Shown here one piece after another: positions 1 through 10,418 of a stretch of DNA of 64,000 nt (position 1 is its first letter; every line of letters starts with the position of its first letter). The stretch spans positions 114,265,982 to 114,329,981 of the forward strand of contig CM051457.1 of the NCBI GenBank assembly GCA_028274465.1, in the 5' to 3' direction. The notes under the pieces were generated by a model. That model did not search any database. It worked only from the letters and a program-made list of their open reading frames with translations, and was not told the origin of the DNA. This DNA is from Plantago ovata. Taxonomy: Eukaryota > Streptophyta > Magnoliopsida > Lamiales > Plantaginaceae. Position numbers and translations under genes: made by a program.

Positions 1-26
1 CTCACTTGTATGTTATGTGTAATTCA

Positions 27-815
27 CTGGAAAGCATGAAATATGTCATGCTCTCACCAATAATTCTCATGTTCTCATGATCTCATGAAAAAGGTCCATG
101 TTCACTGATCATCACATTTGGATATGTAGGTAAAAGTACCGTTGGTGGAGATTTTTACATTCGTTTGATGCTTGAAAAGGGACTGAAATTAACTTTTGAT
201 AATACAAATGCTACTGCATCAACTTCTATCCTAGACCCAAGACCAAATTTTGGAGGAAAAACGAAGAAAGCCACCTTGTTTATGGCAACTCTAGACAAAT
301 ACTTCTTCTCATTAATTTGTAATGTTTTGAACAATTTCCAAATTACAGTTGTTTCATATGCTCATTTTGATAATTTTGAAATGTAATATACTATACTTTT
401 ATGTATATAAGTAATATGATCTCAATAATATTGCATTGATCTCAACAATAACTCCCATGATCTTAAATCTATGTTCAACATGAACATCATCTCAGTAAGA
501 CCCATGATCTCAGAAATAAGTCTCATGAATACACACAAATGTCCCATGATATCAGGAAAAAGTCCTATGATCTCAATAATATTGCTCATGATCTCAGGAA
601 TAAGTCTCATGATCTCAACAATATTATCAATGATCTTAGAAATAAGTCTCATGATCTCACGAATAAGTTACATGATCTTAAATATATGATCAACATGATA
701 TTAATAAGTCCCATGATCGCGTAAATAAGTCAAATGAACACACACAAAAGTCTCATGATGTCTGGAAAAAGTCTCATTAACATGCAAAAAGAGTCCCATG
801 ATCTATGGAATAAAT
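27..815. repeat. Degenerate minisatellite, unit about 21-22 bp (CATGATCTCA..AATAAGTCT)
   Basis: The text is a run of imperfect copies of a unit close to CATGATCTCAGGAATAAGTC, densest from 415 to 815. A longer period of about 215 bp is superimposed: the block starting near 474 (CAACATGAACATC, then the ACACACAAA motif) recurs near 688 (CAACATGATATT, then ACACACAAA). Short ORFs here are simple Met-Ile-Ser repeats on both strands and are not genes. Confidence 0.8.
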
Positions 816-820
816 CTCAT

Positions 821-1075
821 CACTACAAAAAATCTGCTTTTTAGCCACAGATCTATCCGTGGCTAAAAATTGTTAGCCACGGATAGATCCGTTGCTAATA
901 AGCTCGTCGCCTGGCGTAGCAGCTTTTTAGCCACGGATATTATCCATGGCTACACTTAGCGACGGATTTGGCAACGGATTGTGACGGTAAACCGTTTGAC
1001 CGGGTTGGATCCGGGCTTCGTGACGGATAGATATTATCTATCGCTAAATGTAACCCATTCCGACTTGTCAAGAGC
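821..1075. mobile_element. CACTA-type transposon terminus with subterminal repeats (partial)
   Basis: The block opens with CACTACAAAAAATCTG and then repeats GCCACGGATNNATCC / GGATNNATCCGTGGCTAA in both orientations. This is the layout of an En/Spm (CACTA) end with subterminal repeats, like the complete element at 42250-46072 but with a different repeat core. I found no matching ..TTTGTAGTG end downstream, so this is a truncated end or its partner has decayed. Confidence 0.6.
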
Positions 1076-1130
1076 TATGATTGCCGCACCTACCAACAAT
1101 AAACACAAGACACATGGTACAAACTCAACA

Positions 1131-1420
1131 TGAAAAAGAATCACCACCTTCCCTATTCGTTCTCCATCCATAAATATGCAACTTCTTCAATAACCTACCG
1201 TTCTCATCAATGGCAGCTACACCATCATTGGAGCAATCAGGCACCTTCACTAAATGCAAAATCTTAAAATTTCTCATATTTCGCAATCGCAGTCAGCCCC
1301 AAATCACTTACCTGCAACCTCTCTAAATAAATCTCACTCAAACAGCTCTTCTTCCTCGCTGTAACAGTCTCAAACATCCAATCCCAATCACCTAAACATC
1401 TCAAAATCTCTCCAACTTGG
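1131..1420 (-). pseudogene. F-box/LRR protein fragment (SKIP2/VFB-like), frameshifted
   Basis: On the minus strand one frame reads ..RKKSCLSEIYLERLQVSD then LGLTAIAKYEK. The next frame continues as KILHLVKVPDCSNDG, then VAAIDENGRLLKKLHI and YGWRTNR. This matches the leucine-rich repeats of plant F-box/LRR proteins of the SKIP2/VFB group, which act as SCF ubiquitin-ligase adaptors. The switch of frame near 1270 shows a one-base shift, and no F-box or full repeat array is present. The fragment lies just inside the CACTA-like terminus at 821, so it may be captured gene sequence. Family assignment is from memory of the repeat consensus. Confidence 0.6.
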
Positions 1421-1971
1421 GGCAAAGAAAAAAAAAGAAGAGAGAGAGAATACAACAGAGAAGAGAGAAGAAAGAAAAGATAAAGAAAGCAGGTTGTGTT
1501 TTATTTTTTCCAGGCCGGATCGGGTCTCCTAGATCCGCAAATTAGACTTATTGTGGTAAATTGCAATATGGTACGGTATTTTTAAGACACCGTCATTCCT
1601 GAAAATTTGTGAAATTATATAACAGAAAAAAATTATAGTAAATAAATAGGCTGGAAGCGTTATTGGTGATAAGGAGGGTTAAATATGTGTACAATATTCA
1701 TAAAATGCATGGTATTTGCTATGATGAGGTGGATTAAGTTGTACACTACTGGTTAAGGATGAAATACAACTAATGATTTGAACGGTTTGCTCTTCTTCTC
1801 CATCCTCGGCTACATGGGGGAATTTCAACTCTCGACGAATCTCATCATGCTCTACTTTGCTCATGCTTGCTTTCCTTTCTCCTTTGCCTGCAGCCAAATT
1901 CATAAATCAAAATTACATGAAAAATCGACCAACATATTCGCAACATTTGTATGTACCTTCTCATAAACTTC

Positions 1972-3370
1972 CTAGTGGTACCGGTATCCCTGGACAAAAT
2001 CAGAACATGAAAAAGTGAAAATTGATGAAAGGACGAAACACTTAATGCTATCACACGATATATACCTTGTTGGTGCCGTAAATTGTATCACAGTACGTAA
2101 ACACCGATGCAAAATTGCTGTGGCTTTTCCCTCCAACATAATGATGGTAATCATGGTAAGAAGCTCCTCCGTAAAAAGGAATGTACTTCAGTGGACTCCA
2201 AGGGAAATCGTACCTTAACATTAATAAGCAAAGTTAACATCCATTATCATATGAATGTTTGGAGTGCATAATGAAACTGAATTCTTTCACCAAGTGCGCG
2301 TTATATTTCATACCCACTGTGTGTCTCAATGGCTTCCATTTGCCTAATAATGAACCACAACCAGAAAGTGACCATGTGACCAGGAACAATCACCGGACCA
2401 AGAAATGCAGCGAGGCCAAGGATTATGATTTCGGCCCAGTGAGCATACGGGGCTGCCAATCCGATTGGAGCAGTGTATTCGTGGTGAACTTTGTGAATTT
2501 TTTCATATCCCCACCCGTTGTGTAGCATTCTATGCAGCCAATAGTTAGCAAAGTCTTCCACTAAAAAATATACCAAGATTTGCCAGAAGATCTCCCAGCC
2601 TGATGGCAATGGCAAACTAGTCCTTATTCCTATAAACTGCAAGCAATCATATAACAAAGTGTTCCGTTGGATACTGGGTAAGTGTAATATATCAAAATAT
2701 AGGAGTAGTTAACGGAAAACAACAATATTGCAGGTGAAGTAAGATATAAATCTTCTGTTTTGATATGCAGAACATGCATAATGTTGTCTAATTTAATTAT
2801 TCCACATCAATTCTTGAAACCAGATGCACATTTCAAGTAAGTCTGGCCTTGTATTGATCCACCCGAAATTTCCTTTATGCGTTTTGAACTTTTGATCGAC
2901 AATTCTAATACAAATTCTTGACAGACTATTTCGCTTTTCAAGTATTAAATTCTTGTAAATTAATAAGTAAACTCTCTTAACAAACTTGACCAACAATTGA
3001 AATACACATGTAAAGAAAGAAAGAAGGAAAAAAACTGTACCTTAATAATGGGGTATGAAAAAACTTGGAGAGGTCCAACTGCAAAAACAAAGATAATCAT
3101 GCATTTCTTGTAGCAGTCAAACATATCTGCCAATGAGTTGCTGATCTTAGGCTGAATCTTGAACCTGTCAATCTTCTGGGAACGCATGAGCTCTAAAACC
3201 ACGTAAGGGAACGGGAGGAGTGTGTAGAAAATGCACAAGAAGATGGTGTTGTGGCAATACAAGAAGTAATCTGATTTATGAGCAGAGTAGTTATACCACA
3301 TTGTCTCTGCATATGTCAAGTTTCGGCCTAGAGAAGACTCTGCTTCTTGAAGGGATTCAAATGGCAACAT
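1972..3370 (-). CDS. SMO1: Methylsterol monooxygenase (sterol C4-methyl oxidase), SMO1 type
   Basis: Minus-strand gene. Exon 1 is 3370-3041, exon 2 is 2636-2314, exon 3 is 2213-2066 and exon 4 starts at 1989. All junctions are GT..AG and keep phase. The product is an ER-membrane non-haem di-iron oxidase that removes C4 methyl groups in sterol synthesis. The N-terminus MLPFESLQEAESSLGRNLTY is the family start, followed by hydrophobic segments. The three histidine boxes are intact: HRMLH and HKVHH in exon 2, HDYHH in exon 3. PYAHWAE and ETHSGYDFPW are also family signatures. The frame reaches a TAG at 1972-1974 after GYRYH, giving 272 residues against about 300 usual. A basic tail continues in another frame through a GT donor at 1957/1956 and an acceptor before 1887, ending in RRKESKHEQSRA and a TGA at 1845. 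The tail is therefore probably frameshifted. The catalytic core is complete, so this may still be active. Confidence 0.92.
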
Positions 3371-3394
3371 CTTTGATCAATTATATCATGTATA

Positions 3395-3425
<31 letters not shown>

Positions 3426-5512
3426 CTCTGTCTCTGTGCATATATATTGTTCAAGCAAAGATATGGAGGGAGAGAGAGAGAGATTGGAGAAGTAGAATTA
3501 AACGTGCATGCAGAGAAATTAATTAAGATTTGATTTGTTGCAAAAGAAAAAAAAAATGAGAAAGAAAAAAAACAAGAAAAAAAAAAGAAAAGAGAGGTGT
3601 TTACTATTTTGCTATATTTAGTGGTTAACCGAATATGTTGTACTACTATTTATGCCGTCTGTTCATCAATTAAACTGAAAATGGAGAGACTCAATTTCAC
3701 CACTACTTTACTATCTCAATATATTTTTAAAGAAGAATATTTCTCTTCGTCTTCGCCTCAACAGAACTGAACATAACTCAACTAATCTAAACTAAACCTA
3801 TTTTCAGTATAAGAAACACTAAGTAAATCCGAACCTAAGTGTTTTTTAAATGAAAAGAACAGATCCATAGTAGAGGATGATGATTTTCTGCAAACCCTAA
3901 ATGTGTTGGGTAAGATACCAAGACGAAATAATAATGGCAAATTAAAATCTCCACAAGCTACATCAAACAGATACGCAGAACATGAAACACGATTGAAAGA
4001 CCATAAATAAACGAGACATGCAATTTATGCAGTTCAATTATTAACAAAGCCTACGAGAACCAACTGGAATAAATTTTATTGATCATCGCCCTTAGGTTCA
4101 TACCAAGTAGCTATACAATCATCTCTCCACAAAATTCTAGAAGTAGAAACTATCTCACATATACTGAAACGGAATTCAAGTTACTAATACTAAATCAAAA
4201 CAGAAACCCACAAGGAAACACCAACTCTCGTCACTTCACCGGCTAGTATATATATGTTCTTTCCTTATCAAAGTCTATTTCCTTGTTAAACGCTCTGCAT
4301 TTGGTTTCATCTCTTTCAAGTTTCAGCTCTGCATGTTAACTACTTCTAATAAACACTCTATCGCGAAGTGGTCCACTTAAACTAGACAAGCAGAGTATCA
4401 CCCGACTCGCTTGGGCTTGAACCCCAATCAGGCCTAGATTTGACTTGGCACGTTAAAGAAAAGACACTAAAATCGAATTTGAATGATTTGTAACGAGTTT
4501 GACATTGACCTAGTCAAATTACTATGAAAAACAATTAATCGAGCACATAAAGAGTTAGTACAACATCCCCTGTTTTTAATACTTACTAAAACATTGCTTA
4601 GTAACATTCACATTCTATTTACATCACTGCAGTAAACTTAGACAACCCACCAACCCAAGTATTTGAATTGGCGAGGTTTTATTTAGAAAAAAATGGTGTT
4701 TGAAAGACAGAATAAAACACTTGAATGTGGAAGGAACCTTGTAGTCGGAAATGTGACAGAAACCACACCTTCAACACTCTTCCATCTACTAGCCCTCCCC
4801 TCCTTTATTGTGTCTGCATGCATCCACTTTTCTCCCTACCTGTAAAGATCAGTCCCCAAAAGTTTTAGTATGCATCGAGGAAATTTGTTGTTCAACAAAG
4901 ATTATGCATACAAACCCCCCAGTAGTAAAAAATATTTATTGTAATCTCTTAACCTATAGTGATAGTTACTGAAACCCCTGAAAGCTAATGTAAATGGTGT
5001 TAAATGTCACTTTTGATGTGGAAAAGGTAACTTGTTTCTTCGAACACCTAACACAGGTGTGCTATTTACAGCAATGTATGGTGTAACAGAAATGGTTCAA
5101 CAAGGAGAAGATACAGAATGGTCCCAAGTGGCCTGCTCTTGTTTCTCATTCGAGTAATCATCTACATAATCAGGAAAATGTGTCCGTTGTTCCAAGAAAT
5201 GAACTAGCCCTTTCCATATCAAGAGTAATATATGGACACCATTTACATAAACATTTCAAGACGGGATTCAAATGCCAGTCACCATAGGTCAAGACATTAT
5301 TACTCAGTTTATATTTTCACTAGTAGGTTTATATCCTGAACAATAAACTATCCTGATATATATTACCAATGTGCACAGTAACAGGTGTATTCGTAGAGAT
5401 ATTGTTATCATAACACAATGCACTCACTAAAATATTTACAGGAGATCTTCATGGCCAAAGAGAGAGAGTTGAGATGCAGAATGATGAAAATCAGACTTAC
5501 ACTTCAGCAAAT
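3371..5512. other. Intergenic, no gene seen
   Basis: SMO1 (start at 3370) and the GST (stop at 5513) are transcribed in the same direction, so this is SMO1 promoter plus GST 3' flank. It holds a TA microsatellite (about 3389-3427), a GA tract (3469-3483), purine-rich runs (3541-3595) and otherwise AT-rich text. No ORF here resembles a known protein. Confidence 0.6.
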
Positions 5513-8510
5513 TTATGCTACAGCATCGGGTTGTTTTTCCGGCAAAGAAGCTTGGAATTCTGGCAAGGACTTGCAGGATTCATATATCATATTCAAGACA
5601 GGAAACTTGGACTGCAAGGTAGAATGTTGAAAACAAGTCAGTATCTCCATCATTAAAATTAAGCTCACAGGGCATCAGAGTTTGAAGGAAAAAAACAGAA
5701 GATTTACCATATCAATGTTAAACCTTGCAGTAGCCACAGCGATTTGTGGAGCCAAAAACACATCAGCCTGCCGTTAAATAAAATAAATAAATAAGCGCTC
5801 TTAACTAGCTATGCATTCTTATCGGTCAACATTTGACACAAAGAAACTTCCATATTTTGTCTGTTCGCATTTAAGCAACAAATGGAAAAATAATACACAG
5901 CTTTAAAAGACTTTACCAGATAAACATCATTTCCGGTGGCATATTTGCCAGCGAGGTTTTCCAGGAGCTTCTCAAGAGCTGGAAGAAAACAGAACAAGAG
6001 GCGACAATTATAATGAGGAAGCGCAAGATAACACATCAGATAATATGGAAGCACAAAGCAATAAAATCAAAATAAAGTCTCCAGAACTCACCTAGGAAGC
6101 CCTTCCCAATATATAAACGTGCAAATGCTGTTCGCTCTTCAGCGCCCAGCTTTTCCTCTAGATGGTTCTGCTCAAGGTGGATGATATTAGCATATTTGAA
6201 CTATACCTGGTGCTCTGAAATATTGATCCAAGAATTTGAATCACATGGCTGAAAACTTACCAGCAGCGATAACATGTGAAGTGGTTGTATGCTGGAAGAC
6301 ACAATACTTGCAGCCTGCAATAATTTCATAACCGAGACCGATTGAACACCACATTGAAACTTTTGCATTCTATGACGATTATTGCACCTCGGTACACATG
6401 GTAAAAATATGTAACTGATACTGACCTGAAGGTTTATTGCTCGAAGTTGAGGATCAACCGGTAAAAGTGCTTTCTGAGGATAATTCTCTTCCAAGTACTG
6501 TCAGGGGGTAAAAAGTAGTTTGCGTTGAAAATTTAAACCAACGGGCTATGATAAAAACTTGTGTTTACGACAAACAAAATACCAACCAGTAAAATTGCAT
6601 ATGAGTCTGATATAGTCACATTTCCATCAACCAGGACTGGTACATAGTGAAGCGGATTCAATTTCTCAAACTCTGCAAACTCATTTCATCTCTATTAGAA
6701 CTTGGTTTCATCCACAATGCAACAAAGACTGCTCAGCGAACACAAGCTATTAACACCAGTTCCCTCAACTCATTTACCAACCTTTTGTAACAATGACAAA
6801 TCTACAACTTCCATTCTCATTCAAAACTCACACCGAGTAGTACAGAAAAAATGATACTTTTGGGTACTTTTGATGACCCAATTTAGTTAGCAACTGCAAT
6901 AATGCTAATATCTGCAGTCCTCTGAAATGCCGTATGTTATTTCCATGCTTGATCATCCATTATTCTCCATAAACTTTTGTTTTTAAGAACTCCCAGACTT
7001 TGGAAATTGTTACACATTCAAATCCCAGTTTAGCGAAGGTGTAATCCTCGTGGTGAAACATTCCCAGACAATTTTATGTATGCTTTCTAACAGAAAGTAA
7101 AGAATGGCACATCCAAACATCAGGCACTAATCCGGGATATAAATGGCAAAAACCACAAAACCTTTCACCTCAAAAAAGGAAAAAGGTATCAGAGACAGGC
7201 CTAATGCCATACTTCACCTCCCTGCCTATGCTACGCCCTTCAATTTCCCTTGCATACCGATGTATGTTGGAAACTCACTCCACATGCTTATGGTACTATG
7301 CTACACCGGAATCTTCAATTTCCCTTACATACCCATGTATGTTGGACACTCAATCCACACGCTTATCGCATTTAAGTCGACACATTAAGAAAAAAATTCA
7401 TGAAATAATCGAGTTATACACCCGTGGTATGGTACTAGATATGCTACAGTGGAATCTTCAATTTCTGTTACATACCCATGTATGTTGGACACTCAATCCA
7501 CACGCTTATCGCATTTAAGTCGACACATTAAGAAAAAAATTCATGAAATAATCGAGTCATACACCCGTGTATGGTACTATATATGCTACAGCGGAATCTT
7601 CAATTTCCCTTACATACCCATGGTATGTTGGACACTCACACCACACGCTTATCGCATTTAAGTCGACACATTGAAGAAAAAAAAATCATGAAATAGTCGA
7701 GTCATACACCCGTGAAGGGTGTAGTACTTGCAGGTGAGTGTGGGTAACAAACATATTTCACATGCATTCACAACATGTTAGGCTGAATGCAATGAGATAG
7801 GCATGGTAAAGTGTAGAAATACACATCCAACATGCGCTTGGCATCACATCAATGAAGCAATAAAGCACTAGTAGAGATACATACATAAGCAAGCATACAT
7901 AGAGAAGAAAGCTATAATCTACATATATATACATGCCTTCCTATTGGGACAGATGCTGCTACTAGGCCAGTGTTAAAATATGTATGACACACTGGACAAG
8001 AACTATAAGAAGAAATGTCAATAAATAAATAAATAAATAATTTTGGTGATAATTAACAAGAAGTTGAAATATTATTATGTATGATAAGGCCTAGTAGTAC
8101 TAGTAATGAGTCTAATGAAAAGAGAAGCAGGAGCTACCTGGATTGAATTGTTCTCCTTTGGGAAGATTAACTGCTCTGTATTCATAATCCAGTCCTGATC
8201 ATCATCAATATTCAATACATACATCAAAATAAAACAAAACAAAACCCTAATTAATAATTATAAATTGTAAAATTAATAAGAAGGGGATTGAATTGAATGA
8301 AATTAAGATAAGAACCTTTAAGATTTAAAGCGAAACGAACACGCCATGAACTGGAGCTTTGCCAGTAAGAGTAGAGAATCAGCGGTGAAGAAGAAGATTG
8401 ATTTCTCTGCAACAGAAGAGAGAGAGATTGATTCCTTAATTAGGTTAGTTAGTAAGCTGACATGATCAATGAAGATAGACGATCACCTGCAGTTCCGGCT
8501 TGGATTCCAT
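5513..8510 (-). CDS. GSTZ: Zeta-class glutathione S-transferase / maleylacetoacetate isomerase
   Basis: Ten exons on the minus strand: 8510-8487, 8406-8316, 8194-8138, 6672-6587, 6497-6426, 6314-6261, 6167-6092, 5978-5917, 5767-5708, 5611-5513. All have GT..AG junctions with matching phase and sum to 681 nt, 226 residues (family about 220). Zeta GSTs isomerise maleylacetoacetate to fumarylacetoacetate in tyrosine breakdown and dechlorinate haloacids, in the cytosol. The N-terminal thioredoxin-like domain has LYSYWQ, a serine run at the catalytic motif, then WRVRFALNLKG, and later the glutathione-binding DSYAILLYLEE (residue 76 on). The helical domain has NLQAASIVSSSIQPL, the signature GKYATGNDVYLADVFLAPQI and a C-terminal LPEKQPDA. 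The usual catalytic SSC motif reads SSS here. MESKPELQ is the only upstream start. Intron 3 (6673-8137) is enlarged by a tandem repeat. Confidence 0.95.
7227..7732. repeat. Tandem repeat, 142-143 bp unit, three full copies plus a short one
   Basis: Each unit begins TATGCTAC. A short copy starts at 7227 (70 bp) and full copies start at 7297, 7440 and 7582. Each holds CTTCAATTTC, CATGTATGTTGGACACTCA, CATTTAAGTCGACACATT and ATACACCCGTG. The array lies inside GST intron 3. The ORFs reading through it are products of the repeat, not genes. Confidence 0.9.
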
Positions 8511-9290
8511 GAATCTCAGTTTAGTTTTTGTGTGTGTGACAAAGACAAAGTGAATACTCAACCAACTACACTTTTCACAACAATCTCCAATTCTACAAGC
8601 TCCCCCAATTTCCATCTTTAACTCAAACAGTCAACAACATACATGAGCATTCCACCTTGGACTGATCCGGTTTCAGTCCACATTGGATCCAAAAATGTAG
8701 ATCAATATTGGACTTCATTTAAGTCCAAAATATGAGGATGTGGATTAGATACGGATGCGAAATTGACACGCCTGGATTCATTCGGCTATATAAGCACTAG
8801 GTACATTGATGATTTGTTTTTTCAGTTTTACCCCTAAGGTTTTGTTGAAATCTAATTTCAACCTATGGGACATATTTTCACCATCTTTCTGGTTTAGAGT
8901 TTAGACTATGTATATTGTTGACATCGTCGTGGTCGATCTGAAAGCCAAATTACTACTAAGTCACAAGGAAGACAAAACTTAGAAAAATTATAAAAAAATA
9001 GTTCGACATTTATACTATTTTAATTTATTTTTTTTCTAATTTCTTTCTCCTATATGATTTAGGAGTAAATTGCGACTGAAACAAAAAGTGTCAACAAACT
9101 GAAATTGAAAACTTTGACCTGGACAGAGGGAGTATAAAATAGGTTTCTGAAGTCTATAGGTATAATTAAGATAGAAAGGGAAGTCGGGGATCAAATGATC
9201 CAAATTCTAAACATAACCAAAATTGTAGCGACTCGAAAGTTTAAAACTTCTTTTTTTGAAAAAATCAATTTATTAAGAAATTCACAATCA
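8511..9290. other. GST 5' flank, no gene seen
   Basis: This is the upstream region of the minus-strand GST. The stretch 8538-8620 is duplicated at 15284-15330 and 15936-15965 as part of the second, truncated GST copy. At about 9117-9133 the text GGACAGAGGGAGTATA resembles the end of a Stowaway-type MITE, but I could not find its partner. Confidence 0.5.
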
Positions 9291-9295
9291 AAACC

Positions 9296-9691
9296 TATTA
9301 GAGAGTAATGCGGAAGACATAATTGAATGAATGCTTGATTGAATTGAAAGTGAGAAAAAATGTACAGAGAATAGAGTACAATTACATAGGTATTTATAAG
9401 TTGGAAAAACTAGTTGAGTGTATCTATTTAGCTAAAACTAATCTATACTAACGGTGGGCTACTAATACACACCTGAGAGTCCTACGCCTAACAACTACCA
9501 GAAGATATACATGTACAGATAAATCAGAATCCAAATACTGAGAATATTCCTTCCAACGCTTCATCAATTGCTTGATGCGTTCTAAACCGTTCTTCTAGAA
9601 GTTCTTGTCGTTCCTCTGGATGTCTGAATCGTTCTTCCAGTTCCTTCACTGGTTCCTCATTGTTGATGTGATTTACTTGCTTATTTTGACA
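9296..9691 (-). repeat. Copia element 1, 3' LTR
   Basis: 396 bp, matching 13996-14391 except at four sites (near 9318, 9475, 9498 and 9665). The 3' part of the open frame 9859-9524 reads into this LTR. Confidence 0.95.
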
Positions 9692-9703
9692 CTCCCCCTC
9701 AAG
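9692..9703 (-). other. Polypurine tract of Copia element 1
   Basis: On the minus strand TTGAGGGGGAG directly precedes the 3' LTR start TGTCAAAA. This is the expected plus-strand primer. Confidence 0.85.
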
Positions 9704-10418
9704 ATGAGTATGATCATTTGTCATATTCATCTTGGAAATGAATTTTTCAAGTACTGGACTCGGAAGTGCTTTAGTAAAGATGTCTGCCGGTTGATCTTGA
9801 GTCTTAATGTAAGATAGTTGAATGGTTCCATCAACAACCTTTTCTCTACGAAGTGACAATCCAACTCTATATGTTTAGTTCTTTCATGAAAAATTGGATT
9901 CTTGCTAATGTGAAGGGCAGACTGATTATCACAATAAAGAGTTACAGGAATTTTATCCTTGATTCCAAAATCTTTAAGAAGGGAAATGAGCCAGACTATT
10001 TCACAAGTAGTGAAAGCCATAGATCTATATTCTGCTTCTGCAGAAGATCTACTGATGGTGATTTGTTTCTTGCTCTTCCAACTTACTAGTGACTTCCCTA
10101 AAAATATGCAATAGCCTGAGACTGATCTTCTTGTATCAGGACATGAAGCCCAGTCCGAGTCACTATATGCATTAATTTGCATGTTGTTTTGAGAGGATAG
10201 AAAAATTCCATAACCTGGATCGTTCTTTAAATACTTAACAACTTTGTAAGCAGCTTGAAGATGAACTTTAGTAGGTTTGTCCATGAACCGACTCAAAACA
10301 TTTACAACATAAGGGATGTCGGGTCTTGTAATGGACAAATAAATTAATTTCCCTACTAATTTTCGATAAGAAGTTGCATCTCGCAACATTTCTCCAGTGC
10401 TAGAGCTCATGTGATGAT
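9692..10418 (-). pseudogene. Copia element 1 RNase H and C-terminal pol, frameshifted
   Basis: The minus-strand frame 10410-9727 carries the Copia RNase H: YSDSDWASCPDTRRS, SRSSAEAEYR and YCDNQSALHI, then ERTKHIELDCHF. It is shifted by one base relative to RT near 10415. A second shift near 9850 moves the end of the domain (DGTIQLSYIKT, ADIFTKALP) into the frame 9859-9524. Both breaks lie inside otherwise well conserved text, which suggests recent damage. Confidence 0.9.

Noticed and set aside
471-724. Overlapping Met/Ile/Ser-rich ORFs on both strands
   Set aside because: They are translations of the CATGATCTCA minisatellite, with no start context or homology.
7143-7661. Three ORFs sharing PCMLDTQSTRL-type text
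   Set aside because: They are readings of the 143-bp tandem repeat in a GST intron.
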